NCBI GenBank assembly: GCA_030280995.1
Contig: JASXTE010000005.1
Coordinates: 29,060,501 to 29,124,500 of the forward strand
Length of the DNA stretch: 64,000 nt
DNA from: Hemileia vastatrix
Lineage: Eukaryota; Basidiomycota; Pucciniomycetes; Pucciniales; Zaghouaniaceae
Direction: 5' to 3'
Position numbers and translations under genes: made by a program. Numbering within the stretch: position 1 is the stretch's first letter; each line of letters begins with the position of its first letter. Below, one piece after another: positions 1 through 12,604 of this stretch. The notes under the pieces were generated by a model, which was not told the DNA's origin, searched no databases, and saw only the letters and a program-made list of their open reading frames with translations.

Positions 1-1777
1 TGATCACCGTTTGATCTTGTAAAATCCTAATTTGATCATCAGTTAAGCTCCCTTTGATCTCACTTTGATCTAACATAAGCTTTTGCATATCCAATATGTC
101 AACTATTCACTTTCAAAAAGATTCATAATGAATTTCACATGGAATATTAGAAACGAAACCAGTAATTTTGAGTAAATGTCTCATCAAAATGATTAATCTA
201 CAACAAAATACCATCAAAATTCAATCTGATTACTGAAAACTTTTGTTAAAATGACTAATAGATATTTAAATTGGAAAATAATATTCCATTTCTCAATTTC
301 AAATTCAAAATATAAATCCTCGTTTGAAATGTGAATTTTGTAGATTCCTTGCCTTCCTATATTATGAGTAATATTTGAGGTATTTTACACCTTTGTAAAT
401 ATGGTGTTGTGCTCCTAGAAATTATCTCTGTTTCAATTCAACTTTATTGAAGCTTGAGTCCAGAATGATAAATATTTTATAACTATTTTGAGAAAAAAGT
501 CACTAGTAATGAATTTAGCCTTTTATCTGTCCTTTATTAAACCTCACTTAATCCTACTTAAATCCAAATTGACCCACAAAAACCTTATTTGGGATATTTT
601 TTAGCCCAGGATGATTCAAGATTGGAGCAAAATATTATTTTAAATATCCAATATGCCTATTGATTAAATTTCTTCAAGCTTACTTTAAATTCACATTAAC
701 ATTAACTTTCACAGGAAATATTAAACACAAATCTTGAAAATATAGTATTTAAAATCATAATAAATATAATATAATATGCTTACAACAAAATTTTCTTTCT
801 GGATTAATTGAAACGAAAAATTGTTCATTTGTGAAAATAGAAAAAATACTATCCATCCTGAATTTAGAATTCATTTTTAAAAATTTAATGCCCCCTCACT
901 TTCAAGTTTATCATGTATTTCGAAAATTATATTTTTAATAATTTTGTGAATAGTACACCTGAGATATAAACTTGGGGATATCAAAAACTAAAACATCAGC
1001 AAATTGAAATGTTTTTTATTGTTATGAATGGAAATAATGATTGAAAAACACCATTAGAGCAAGTTTGATTTTGAATAATAGGCATACTTTCTCATGTAAA
1101 TTTCAATAAAAATAATTTTTATTCTTACATAAGTTGCGGTGGATACATTTGAGCTCAAAAAGAATTAAAATTGATAAAATAAGACTTCTATAGTTCATAT
1201 TCAAAAATGAAATCACCCTTCATTATCTACCTGTAAACTATTTTAAATTGAATAATTTCAAAGTCAGTATATACTGATGTTATTTTTTCTTCTAAAAAAT
1301 TTATTAAATAGATTAATAGTCATAAACAGTTGACATAGATGTTAAATTTATATAAGCAATCTTTAATTCATAAAATGATAAAACTATCTTTTATGTAAAA
1401 AGTGATGAAGGAAAAAAATATTATTAAATTTTTGATGCACTATCAATAAAATTGAAGATAGAGCATATCAAAAGTTTAAACTTAATTTCAATTTTGATAT
1501 CATCATTTTATTTTATTTTACTTGAGCAGAAAACAGATTTTAAATCTCAATATAATTTTAAATCCCATTAGTTTGTAGATTTCAACATTTGAAACTATGA
1601 AATAAATATTTATGAAAGAATTTTACAATATTTGCCCTTCTAAAAACTCATAAATCCAACTTCAAATCTTCTAACCTTCACAAGTAACCACAATGCATTC
1701 TGAAAATACTCTATATTTAAATAATTAAAGGTAAATAAAATTATGTTTTTATTCTTTATTTCAATTTTTGATAAATA

Positions 1778-1808
<31 letters not shown>

Positions 1809-3517
1809 ATTTCTTAAAAAGTCTAAGAGGGAACTTAATAGTGGTTTTGGCATTAGATATATAGATTCAACTTTCAAAAAATTTGTTTGGAATAAATTAC
1901 AAAGACAAAAAGGATATATTTTGATGAAAGAATACTGATTTAGGTTCTCTTAAAATATTATTAACCATTTTTATGGAATATTAATCCATGGTTATCATTC
2001 TTTATGATATTATCATAGAATTTTTTCCTTTTTTAATATAATGATTTTCTATTGTGTGGTATGTAGGCTAAGATAAGTTTAAAAGATTTATTGAAGATAT
2101 ATATACCAGAAACAGTATAATCTGTAGATTTATAACTATAACTTACTTTTCTGATGTTTTACATCATTGATAAGTAGCTCATGCATTACACAAGTAAATA
2201 ATTATAGTCTCTGGAAATAATTCCTTGTGAATTTCAATTTTTTTGTTATTCTTAAAATCATTACTCAAATAAACTAAAATTTCTTCAAATATTGATTGAA
2301 AGAAGGAGTTACAAAATCTTATTTTGTAGTTATAAAAGTTTGAGTTATTTTTCATATTATCAAGTATAATGAACATTTGTAAATTTTAACTTGAAAACTA
2401 GTGATCATAGCAAAGTAATACTGGAAGAATCAGATAAAAAGGGTGGAATAAAGTCATAGCACAACAGGAAATGATACAAAATTGTTGATTTTTATCTCAT
2501 AAAATTCAACTTATTTTTAACATATTTTACCACCTTTAGATAATGTTTAGTGGATTTTAACATTATTATAACAAGCAAACTTAACAATGTTTTTGATTTT
2601 TTTAACAAAAATAAATATTGTTAGATCATTTTTTTAAAAAATATGACTTATTTTTATGCTTTATCTACAATAGTTAGTAGTTTTTTTTGCAGAAATTACT
2701 TGTTTTGATATTCTATTTTTGAATTTTTTAAGAGACTTCATTGCATTAAAGTTTTGTAATAATTTTTCATTAAAGCATCATATTTTAAATCTAGAGAATT
2801 GGTTTTGAAATAATATATATTTTCATGTTAATTGACTCATTATTTTTGGATTGATAAATTATGTTAAAATTGGGATTGCTTATTTCTAGTGAGTGTACAT
2901 CATAGTTTGTTTTCAAATCAAAGATTAATAAATGGTGAAATTTGGTAAAACTCTAAATATCTTTTAAACCTTTTTGATTTAAATAATGTTTAATGTTATG
3001 TAATCATTCTATAAGTAGAACACAGTTAAAATCTGATAATGGTACATTGCTTTCAATTTCTAATACTAAAATTCTATTCTACTTGAAACAATGTAAACTA
3101 AAGCTTGGTATCTCATAAGAAACTCACAATTTTCAAAAATCATATTTCCAACTTTTTAAACATGATACACATTAAAATATATTTTTAGAATAATTTCCTA
3201 ATTAGTTTCAAATACTAGAAAATAATGACCTCAATTTATTTTAATACTTAAACCATTCTGATGAGTGAATTTCACAATCCTCTAAGTAACATATGGTTAC
3301 CATTTATACACATATGCATGATTTCTCCTTTTGTTTAATTTTAGCTGAATCTAAAAAGTAAAATCACATGTTGAATATCATCTATAGATAAACTTCTTAT
3401 ATTAGAAGCTAATATTTCATATGAGAAATTTGTTATTGAGTTTGGGAAACATTAATAAGTGTTGGGTATTATAATTGAGCCATTTATTCAAGTAAATAAA
3501 AAAGGATGACGTTCTAA

Positions 3518-3558
<41 letters not shown>

Positions 3559-5713
3559 AAAATTAATTATATAGTAGCATTTAACCATGTTTTTATACTA
3601 ATGTCATATAAAAAAAGGGATTGAACTAAAACTTTCAGTAAAGAAAATAAAAATAAGATAAGTTAATATTCTTGTTTATATTCTCATATTTTTGAAATGG
3701 CTTACTTAAGGGAGAAAATTATTTGGTTTTAGAGTACAAGAATTTCTAGATAAAAATCTTCACAATATAGTTTGACCCTCTAAAAAAGAAAATTCCTTAA
3801 ATTTTACTATCACATTTTATATATTTGTTAAGTAATAGAAAATGGAGTTGTGTCTTTGACAATGAAGCTTTAGAAAATGAAATAAATGATTTAAATTTAT
3901 AATATTATTTTTGAAACAATAAATCATGTATTCAAAAAAAATTATATATCTTACAATCAAGATAACAGTATTAATTAAGCAACTCTAACAACTTTGGAAA
4001 GAAACAAGAAAAAAAATAATTAGTAAAATGCATAAGTTATTTTTAGAATTTAAGGAAACTTAATAGCTCTACCTGTAAACTAGCCTTAAAGCAGGTTTGG
4101 ATTTAACATGTGGAAATTCATACATAGTACCCTTCCATCATTAGAGCAGAATAAAATTTATGTAGTTTTATTTTTTTAATTTATAATAGTATTTTTATTT
4201 TTGGCTTTTTCATTAGTATAACTATATATTTTTTAACTTTTTTATTTTTCATAACATAAGTTCAAAGCTGCACATCACTACTTCAAGATGAAACTCCATA
4301 TAATGTAATCAATGAATGATATATTATAATGAATTTTACTAGAGACTTTTCAAAAATGGTGATTAAGAATACTTATTATAATTTTTTAAATTTTTATTAT
4401 TATTCTATCTCTTGAAAGGAGATGGCCATATCTCAATTTAATTAGTTTTTCCTCAGAAAAATTTATTCTTGATCTAAATAAAATTGCATCACTATTAACT
4501 AGATGTTATTATACAATTTTAACAATTTTTTTATCTGAACATAGTTGAAAGTATGTATAAATTAAAGTGTTTCCACATAGTCTTACTATTATCCCACCAT
4601 TATTTTCACATTTAGATTTCATTATAACTGTAAAATAAGTTTTTCAATAATTTTAATAATACCTTAATATTTAATAATTTAGTTACATAGTAGATTTTTT
4701 ATCCTTTTTTTTTATGAGGCTTATTATATAAACACTACTTTTAGATTTTATCCATTTTGATGTCTGATAATTTAAATTTTCATTTAACTACCCAAATTAT
4801 ATCAAAAAAAATTCAAAAGTATATTTTTTTAATGTACTCTTTTTGATAAACTTATCATTTCTTATAGGTTATTCTTCAACTATTTATTGTAATTAACTAC
4901 CCACTCATTTATGGTCTGTTATTGTTGTTCATTACATACAGACAAAATAAGGATACTCTCATATTATATTGGAGTTTTAAATTAAAAAGTAAATACTAGT
5001 GGCTGGTATTAAATATGAAGTTGTTATAACTAAGTTGAATATTAATTAATTATTAAATGGCATTTTATATTACAAATTTTATTGAATGTATATAAAAATA
5101 ACACTCAAGAAATATATATAAGATATATATATAACCATTGTATATCAAAAATGAAGTACTTATCAACATGGTCTTTTTAAATGATTTTCAAATTTACTTA
5201 AAGAGACATTAATATTACCAATTCAAATTTTATATCAAATACAACAATATTATTATTTCATTTTTAATTATTTTACAAAAAATTTGAGTTTCAAAGTAAT
5301 TTAATTCAGTATTTAATGAATGTTTTTGAAAAATATTTTTAAAAATAGAAATAACCCCTCACAAAAAAAAATATAATTTTTTTTACTTACAATTTGCACC
5401 ATATTTCTACCCTTAAAATATTTGTATTCTTCTAACAAAAATATTTTTTAAATAAATTTAAAATTTTTTTCATTCTTCAATTACAAAATGTCAAATTTAT
5501 AATTTATTTTACCTTACTAAAAAATTTAGCTGAAAATTTAATTTTGTATTTCCAAAAAATAAACTTAAATGTCAAAAATTAAAAAAACAAAATTATAAAT
5601 ATAATTATGAGAAAGAGGTAGATTAAATTTATAATATTCATATAAAAAAAATTCATATATTTTATGGTGTTTGAATTTTAAATTTAATGTATTAAAAATT
5701 AATTATTAAATAA
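1..5713. other. AT-rich region without recognisable genes
   Basis: No convincing coding region is seen on either strand; the only open frame listed in it (about 65 codons near 2.2-2.4 kb) is low-complexity and resembles nothing. The first 75 bases contain the word TTTGATC several times at roughly 10-20 base spacing, possibly the edge of a minisatellite. TA-dinucleotide runs lie at about 1778-1808 (one C interruption) and 3524-3556. The rest is unstructured AT-rich DNA, probably old decayed repeats. Confidence 0.6.
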
Positions 5714-6414
5714 CCAAGCCAAATGAAATTGGCTTGGATTTTTGGTATCACTAGAACTTATTTTTTTTCTTTTACTCACATTTTAATTTTTAATTTTTTT
5801 TTTTTTCTACATTTCTCATTTTTTTTTTTATGATTTTTAATGTTTTTAAGACCGAAGTTGCTTTCAAACAACTTCAGTCTAACGTTTCTCTCACTTTCCC
5901 ACCAGATTGCACCTGGTAGGGAAAGTCGCTTCCATTTTAGAGACCAAAGTCCCTTGCAGGGACTTTGGTTTCTCTGTGTGCATTGCACAGCCAGAAAAAA
6001 ACTGGCTGTGCAATGCACTGCATGCAGCACATGCAACACGCATTGCTGCTGCAAGTAATGCGCATTGCATGCAACGCGCGTTTCTGCTGCATGCAGCGCG
6101 CATTGCACATGCTGCGCATATCTCATGCAGCTGACTTGATATCAGCTGCATGAAATATGGTAGCGATTGTGCAACGCGCGTTGCACACTGCTTTGGCCAC
6201 CTCCCAGCCTAGTAAATTAGCTGGGAGGGTGGCAAACATTACAGCAAGCAATCGAAGTCGCTTTTAGCGACTTCAATTGCTTGAAAGAGACACTTCCAGC
6301 CAGGGGAAACCTGGCTGGAAGTACTAAATTGCAATGTAAGGGACCCAAGCCAATTTCAAAGGCTTGGGTCATAAATTAAGGTTTCTAAAAAGCAGCCAGT
6401 ATAAATCTGGCTGC
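5714..6414. repeat. GC-rich cluster of about 12 consecutive hairpins
   Basis: A 700-base island, much richer in G+C than its flanks, is built almost wholly of back-to-back inverted repeats with 0-11 base loops. Arms, in order: 5714-5722/5729-5737; 5849-5860/5869-5880 (one mismatch); 5893-5905/5913-5926 (one bulge); 5943-5953/5959-5969 (perfect 11); 5978-5994/6002-6018 (perfect 17 with an A7 loop); a complex GCAT-rich fold at 6024-6120; 6124-6134/6142-6152 (perfect 11); a perfect 20-base palindrome at 6168-6187; 6196-6208/6220-6233; 6246-6261/6267-6282 (one mismatch); 6292-6303/6311-6322 (perfect 12); 6342-6351/6361-6370 (perfect 10); 6392-6399/6407-6414 (perfect 8). Overlapping short ORFs on both strands here are by-products of the palindromes. 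Confidence 0.9.
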
Positions 6415-7458
6415 AATAAAAAGTAAATTTTTTAAATAAAATACATAAAAAAATAAAAATTTGTTCAAATAAAATATACAACACTCTTTCGCCAGTAAGA
6501 AACAGCCTTCCATTGTTACACATAGAAACAAAATCAAATGTTTCTTTCATCAACATTGGCCATGTTTCAATATTTTGAACCAAGTAAGATCAGGAAAAAG
6601 GTCACGGCAAAAAAATTGCATAATTAAAAGTCTCCCAATTTAATATGGTGCGGAGGTTCATATTTTAGAAATAGGTGGTGCACATTATAGTTTCCTTTAA
6701 AAAAATTCAAAAATGAATTAATTTTGGCGCAATGTAAATTTAAATGTGATGAGTGTATGTTTTTTAGCTACGTGAAACATGGTAGCTAGAATTATGTGGC
6801 GTCAATTTTTTTTAGATGTGAAATTCAGTGTTCCACAAATGTGCATCTGTACAACATGCAGCCAAGTAAATTCTAGCTGGAATTAGTATATGCATAGGAA
6901 AAAATGATCATGCTGTGTAAAGTGCCTTGGCAACATCATTCTTGGAATTTAGATGAAGTTTATCATATGACTTGGAGAGCTGCATTTTTTTGAAAATGTG
7001 ATCAGTGAAAATTCATGATATATACATCTGTTTGCCACCCAATTTATTTTTCCTTTCTCTTTCTCACTTACCTTTTTCAAAAATTATCAATCATATTTTT
7101 GCTTTATCATTTTGAATTATTGGTACTATTTTCTTGACCTTATCTGATTACCGGTAAGCAAATTTTTCTTGCTATTGCATTTCATATCATTTTGGTTTGT
7201 TACACTTTTTTACACTTTTGACAAGTTAATCTAATGATTCTAATTCTGAATTTATTTTTATGGTATCTTTTACTGTACCCTTTCGATTCATTATAAAAAA
7301 ATTCTTTTTCAGTTAACTTAAAGTTTTTTTATTTGTTTGTCAATTTACTTTTCTTTATTCCTTATCAAAAATGTTCAATTTATTTATCTAACCATTTATT
7401 TTTTAAAACAGTGATTATAAAATAAACTTTATAATTAATTTTGATCAATCAGCTACAA
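6415..7458. other. Intergenic region upstream of the TET/JBP-like gene
   Basis: About 1 kb between the hairpin island and the proposed first exon of the dioxygenase gene. No coding frame or clear repeat is recognised. The last 300 bases are pyrimidine-rich on the + strand and could hold the promoter, but I cannot point to a convincing TATA box. Confidence 0.4.
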
Positions 7459-9372
7459 ATGGAAGAAGATTTTATAGACATGTAAGTTCATGTTTTGCTT
7501 ATCATTTTTCTATATTTCTTTAATACTTTCTCAACCATTATATTATTAATATGAAAAGTAAAACATCATCTCGTACTTGCTGAAAGCATACAGGATAATG
7601 TTTTGCTTTTCATAATAATAATTAGATTGTTTGTACTTTACCTTTAATTTATTGATTTTTAAGTTGTTTCAAAGTCTCGTACTTGCTGAAAGCATACAGG
7701 ACAATGCTACAATTTAAAAATTAATAATTTATTGAAGTATAACTTTCTAAGTCAATATATTGATCAGAGCAAGATTTTTCATTTTATATATGTGGATATC
7801 ATAATTCCGTAAATTTTTTAATATTACTAGTGTATTGGAGTTATACTTTCATTATATTATTAATATTAAGTGTAGAGCCAAATCTCGTACTTGCTGAATG
7901 CATACAGGATAAAGCTATACTCTTTATATGTATAATTTAATAAAGTATACCTTTGAAACGCTTTCTTAATATTTGAAATAAAGAAAAAGTATATAAATTT
8001 ACTAATATGTAGATATGCTAACTTTTGTATTTCTAATATTGAAGATATGATAAAGTTAAAGGTATCATTGACTGATAATTGAAATTATGTTACTATTTTC
8101 TAATTTTTGATTTTTTTCTATTTTAAATCAAAATTGAATTCTCTTAGGATTGAACCATCAATGAGTAACGATTTGAAAAAAAAAAAAACGGCCAGGGAAG
8201 AACTCTAACAATAGGTGGGCGAAAGACATTGCTACTGGAATGAAACTTGTAAACGCTCTTGGAATGGATACAAACGGGAAGAAGCCACATTTCTATGCAC
8301 GATCTTATGCAAATAATATGACAGATTGCAATAATTATTACAATTTTTTTCCTGGATGTAGTATTTATAAACCAAAAGGTGTCTTAATACCTAATGTTCT
8401 TGTGCAGACTTTTGAAATTCATGAGCTCAAAGAACTAGATATGTTAGAAGCTACGGTGCGATGCATTAAGGATCTTTCTTACTGCGAACATGAAATTAAA
8501 AATAATGGTTATCATCAAAGAGCTGGTGGTTTTGGAAAAATGTTTGGTGGTGGCTTTATTTTAGATAGAAAGAAATCTTTACATATTCGTAAGTATCACT
8601 TTTTTTAATTTAAATACTGAATTTTTGAATGCTTTTCCTTGCAGATGAATACACTGATGATATTGTAAAAACGGATGAATATAAAAAACGAATGAAGAGG
8701 ATTGCAATGTACTTTGAATATTTTTTTAAAAAAATATCATATGTAAAGTACAATGAGGCAACTAATCTTTGCGCAAAACTTGGTATTCCTGGATTTTCAA
8801 AAGTTTCTAGTGAAGAAGACGGTGTACCGTTTGCTAGTAATTTAACTTGGACATCTGGAGGGAATGGTAATGGGTTCTCTAATGAGGTTCATCTCGATAA
8901 GGATGCAAGTGAGTATACTTTAGGAATATTTTTTCCTAAAGATACAGAAAAAAACACCATTCATATGAAGTATGATAAGACCCAACCACGACAAATAGGT
9001 GGAGAACTTATGTTTCCCGAAATTCGAAGTAAAATCAACTTTGAAGCAACTAATGGAATAACAGTGACATTATGGCCTGCCAATCAACTAAGGCATTTTA
9101 CCTCAAGATGTCATGAAATTCCTGGCTTCACTAGGATAGGTTCTTCTATTCAAATCAGCACTAGACTTTTTCATGCTATAGAAAAGCTTAATGTTTTTGA
9201 TATTGATATTTCAGAATACTTAGAAATTAAAACAGAAAAATTTAGGTTAGAATATTTGATTAGTGCTTTGAGAGTTTTTTTGAAAAGAGATGACTTAATA
9301 GAGGAAGAAATAGAATCAGCAAAGTATTATTTATCTAATGTTAAGACAAATCTAAAAAATCTAGATATATAA
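7459..9372 (+). CDS. TET/JBP-like 2OG-Fe(II) DNA dioxygenase
   Basis: Predicted to oxidise methylated bases in DNA using Fe(II) and 2-oxoglutarate, acting in the nucleus (family inference). Exons: 7459-7481 (tentative), 8148-8588, 8645-9372; introns begin GTAAGT and end AG, and both junctions keep frame. The spliced protein is about 396 residues. A double-stranded beta-helix core is visible: the Fe-binding HxD reads VHLDKD (about residues 237-239, nt 8890-8898), followed by GGELMFPE, a second His in LRHFT (about 305, nt 9094) and the 2OG-binding Arg in STRLFH (about 328, nt 9163). All four key residues are present, so the fold could be active. Oddities: 13 A's at 8176-8188 put exon 2 one base out of frame, and 12 would restore it; otherwise translation may start at ATG 8240. 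Intron 1 (666 nt) holds three copies of a 30-base repeat. It matches the Tet-like 2OG oxygenases expanded in rusts. The 3' end faces the convergent gene at 10172. Confidence 0.75.
7570..7911 (+). repeat. Three copies of a 30-base motif in the first intron
   Basis: A motif with the core CTCGTACTTGCTGAAAGCAT followed by ACAGGATAATG occurs at about 7570-7600, 7675-7704 and 7883-7911, nearly identical while the sequence between copies is unrelated AT-rich DNA. All copies have the same orientation and sit in the long first intron of the dioxygenase gene. Function unknown; they could be protein- or RNA-binding sites, or remnants of small insertions. Confidence 0.8.
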
Positions 9373-10171
9373 ATATTAAAAATTTATATTATATATACAC
9401 AACTTAATGCAAAGTTAAACATGATAAATACTGGGAGTAGCTGTAACATTTTCAGTTTTGATAATTATAGTATTATCTATTTCTTTTATTTGTGAAATAA
9501 AATAATTTTTTTTCATAATATTATAAGAAAATTTGATTTACTTTTGAGGAAATATATAAGTTGTGAAATCTTTAAATGTCATTTTTATTAAATTGGTAGC
9601 AAAGGTTCTAAAATAAAAAAAACTATAATAAAGAATTTGAAATATATTAGCCATAAAAATGTGCTTTTAATGCTACCAAATTAACTGTATAGTATTTTAG
9701 GTCAAACAGGCTTATTAATAAAAAAGGTAATAATAAAGAGTTGAAGAAAGAATTTTGAATCAATGATAGATTAAATTGTATTTTTTTAAGAATGTACTCA
9801 TTTAATTATTTAAATTGTTCTACTTCTGATTAAAAATGTTACAATCAACGAAAATATTTGTAATAAATAATAGATTATATAATATTAAAGGTAAAGTAAC
9901 AAAACTAGAGCAGTTATCATATTTTTATATAAACAATAAAATATTTAAGAATTTAATACAAGTATTTGAAATCATATAAGTAGATTTTAAAATCTTTGTT
10001 ATTGCTGGACTTACAATAATTTTTTTTAATAATTAATTTAGAAAATCATGTCAAAGGTTACTTAATAAATTTCAAAGATGGTCACATTTTTGACGTATTT
10101 GAAGGAAAATAACTTGAATTATACAAGATATATCATATAGAAAGAACTTTATCTATTTACATGTTGGAATA
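9373..10171. other. AT-rich spacer between convergent genes
   Basis: This spacer separates the stop of the dioxygenase gene from the stop of the unknown minus-strand gene. It is AT-rich, with no open frame of interest, and presumably contains the 3' UTRs of both genes. Nothing else is seen. Confidence 0.5.
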
Positions 10172-12604
10172 TTAATTTATTGAAAGGCTATGTTTAGCAA
10201 AAAAAGGTGATACTGGCTGAATGGAGCTCCAGTGATTAAGAAAATCTGCAGAAATAGCCCTAGCAATTCCCGGAGGACTTGGGGTATCAAATTTTAAAGG
10301 AAATGGATCACACTTGCCTATAAAAGGTTTTATTAATGTTAAAATATAGTTATTTAAATTTTTCCAAATTATTTCTTCCATCAAATGATTTTTTTTTTCA
10401 TGTAAATTAAGAAACTTAACTTCTGATATTACCTCCAAGCAATCAGCTGCTGAAGCCAATCTATGATCTTGAGAGCTCAGAAATAAACCACGGACACCAT
10501 CAATTATATAGAATGTGAAAGATTGATATCGGTGGTGGGAGTATTCAGAATTTATTTTGTTTAGTGCAGCCTTTTGTTTCTCTCTCCTTATAGTCAGTTC
10601 AGTATTTTCGTTTTTCTCACTTGATTGTTGAGCTTCACTAGTCTTGCCACTTGATATTGTTGCAGCACAATATTTTGATTTAAGAATGATAATTGACATA
10701 ATTATATCTATGATAATATTGCTTATTTGAAGAAGAGTTGACATTGATATATCACGGGTTTGAAGTGCAGTGGGACCAACTTCTAAGCCATCAGAAATCG
10801 GACTCTTCAGATCTGAAAGGTGAGCTAGAAGCTGAAGACCACGTTCAATTGGACAATCTGAGTTAATGTTTTGATGTGATGGAAGCTGGCTGAATTCATG
10901 TGCGGTCAGATAAAGTGAAGATGATATAAGAGATACCCATGAAGAACGGCAGTGGTCACTTGGGATCATTAATCTCATGAGCATTCGGATAAGATTGGAT
11001 TCAGGGTGATCCGTGTTCTTTGTTGAGGAAAGAATTTCAGTATTTAAACCATCAGGATCACATAAATCTTCCATTTTTTTGAAATCAATATTATCGAGTA
11101 CCCATAGCTGTGAGCTATCAATCTCTAAAAAAATATTTGCTACAAAAGGAAAAAAAAAATAAGTAAAAGAACAAAAGTCAAGACTAAAAATTATGGTAAC
11201 TTACATAACTCAGTAAGTTTTGAAAGCCAATCTTCTCCACAAGATTTTTCCCAATGAAAAGTAAACATTGGAATATTTGACATGGGTTCTTGGGAATAAG
11301 TAGAAGAGCGTAATTCGAGGAGAGTAACAATTTCCAACCACGACCTTAGGACCTTTGCCGTGCTGATTCTACCTTTATAAAAATTATGAATTTTACAGAA
11401 TTCCTCCTGCAAATCAGATTCTTTTAGAACTGAGGGTGAATAAGTTAGAGGTTTTTTCGATATCTTGATTGGAGTTGATTTCATTGGTAGAGAAGCTTTC
11501 AAAGAGGTCAAAGTAGGTAATTTAGGAGGTGATGGGTATTGCTTCTTAGAAATGAAGGAATTCGGTGATGAGCTGTTTGAATCATCATCTTTATCAAACA
11601 TATCAACATGTCTTGAAGAAGATTTTAAACTTTGCTTTTTTTGATGAACAAGCATAGCTTCATATTCTGATAGTTGATCATCGCTATTTTCATTGCTCTT
11701 TTCATCATCTTCATCATGGAGAGGGCGTTTATGGATGGAACAATCTACAGCAGGTGAGTTTCTGGTACAAAATATCAAAAGAAAGATAAAAAGTACAATA
11801 TGTAAGCAATAAAAGAGATATATGATTGAATTTTAAAGATAAAAGAATAACAATAAAAAAAAAAGGAAACAAGAATATACTCATTATCAAAACCTTTGCT
11901 TTTTTTTTGAGATTTATTATTTGATACATCAGAAAATTCATTAGCAGAAGCCGGTTTAATACGTCGAACAAAAGAGGAGCCTTGGGATAATCTCTTTTTC
12001 TTGGAGCGGATAACAGGTGTTTCAAGATTTTCCTTAGAAGTTGAAGCATGAGTTGAAGCTGATGGTTCATCTGTCTCATCATCATCCCTAATGACAATGA
12101 CTTCATCAGGAGGAATCATACCCTCCTCATAAGCTACAAATATATATGAAGAAAAAAAAATATTAATAATCTTATCTACTAATTTAAAAGGAGACAAAAA
12201 AGGTGATGAACATACATTTTTCAAGGCTTTTCACATATTGGAGTAATTCATTACAAGGGTTAGATAAATATGAAGGAGAAAGATTATTGTTAAGGATCTT
12301 GACAAGCTCTTCTGTTTTATCTCTAGCCAATTCAAGTAAATTGCGATACTGAACTCTCGTTATTTCCTGCCTCTCATTGCTAAGTACAGGAGGGTTAGGT
12401 GCCATGCCATGTGGCAGACATGGTGCAAGCTCAAAAGCTTCAAAGCGAGTATCAATCAGAGAGTGGGATGAAACACATTTGGGTGCTGGAAAATCAAATT
12501 TATGAAAAAAAAAAGATATAGAACATAAGTGAAATATATAAATTAAGAGAGAGGAACATGATATACATACAAAGTGGAGGTGTAGGATTTTGTATACTAG
12601 ACAT
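10172..12604 (-). CDS. Unknown five-exon protein (about 693 residues)
   Basis: I do not recognise this protein. Reading the minus strand with canonical introns gives exons 12604-12571, 12485-12216, 12133-11881, 11761-11205 and 11139-10172; every junction keeps frame and no internal stop remains, so the gene looks intact. The start is ATG at 12604 (MSSIQNPTPP). Order along the chain: a short N-terminus; a helix-prone segment (QEITRVQYRNLLELARDKTE); an acidic/Ser-rich, probably disordered stretch with the basic patch RSKKKRLSQ, a possible nuclear signal; then Ser/Lys-rich linkers such as KSTPIKISKKP; and a more ordered C-terminal half of about 320 residues containing hydrophobic helices (IIIDIIMSIIILKS) and the segment FYIIDGVRGLFLSSQDHR. 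It lies between the TET/JBP-like gene (convergent) and the palindrome array. It may be an accessory gene of the same mobile block, but that is only context. Confidence 0.6.

Noticed and set aside
5776..6153. Seven overlapping ORFs of 60-116 codons on both strands
   Set aside because: They arise because palindromic GC-rich DNA lacks stops on both strands; the protein sequences are repeats of the hairpin words and have no start context or splice signals.
8176..8188. Programmed frameshift in the A-run
   Set aside because: Possible in principle, but a simple length change or sequencing error explains it equally well; only the observation is reported.
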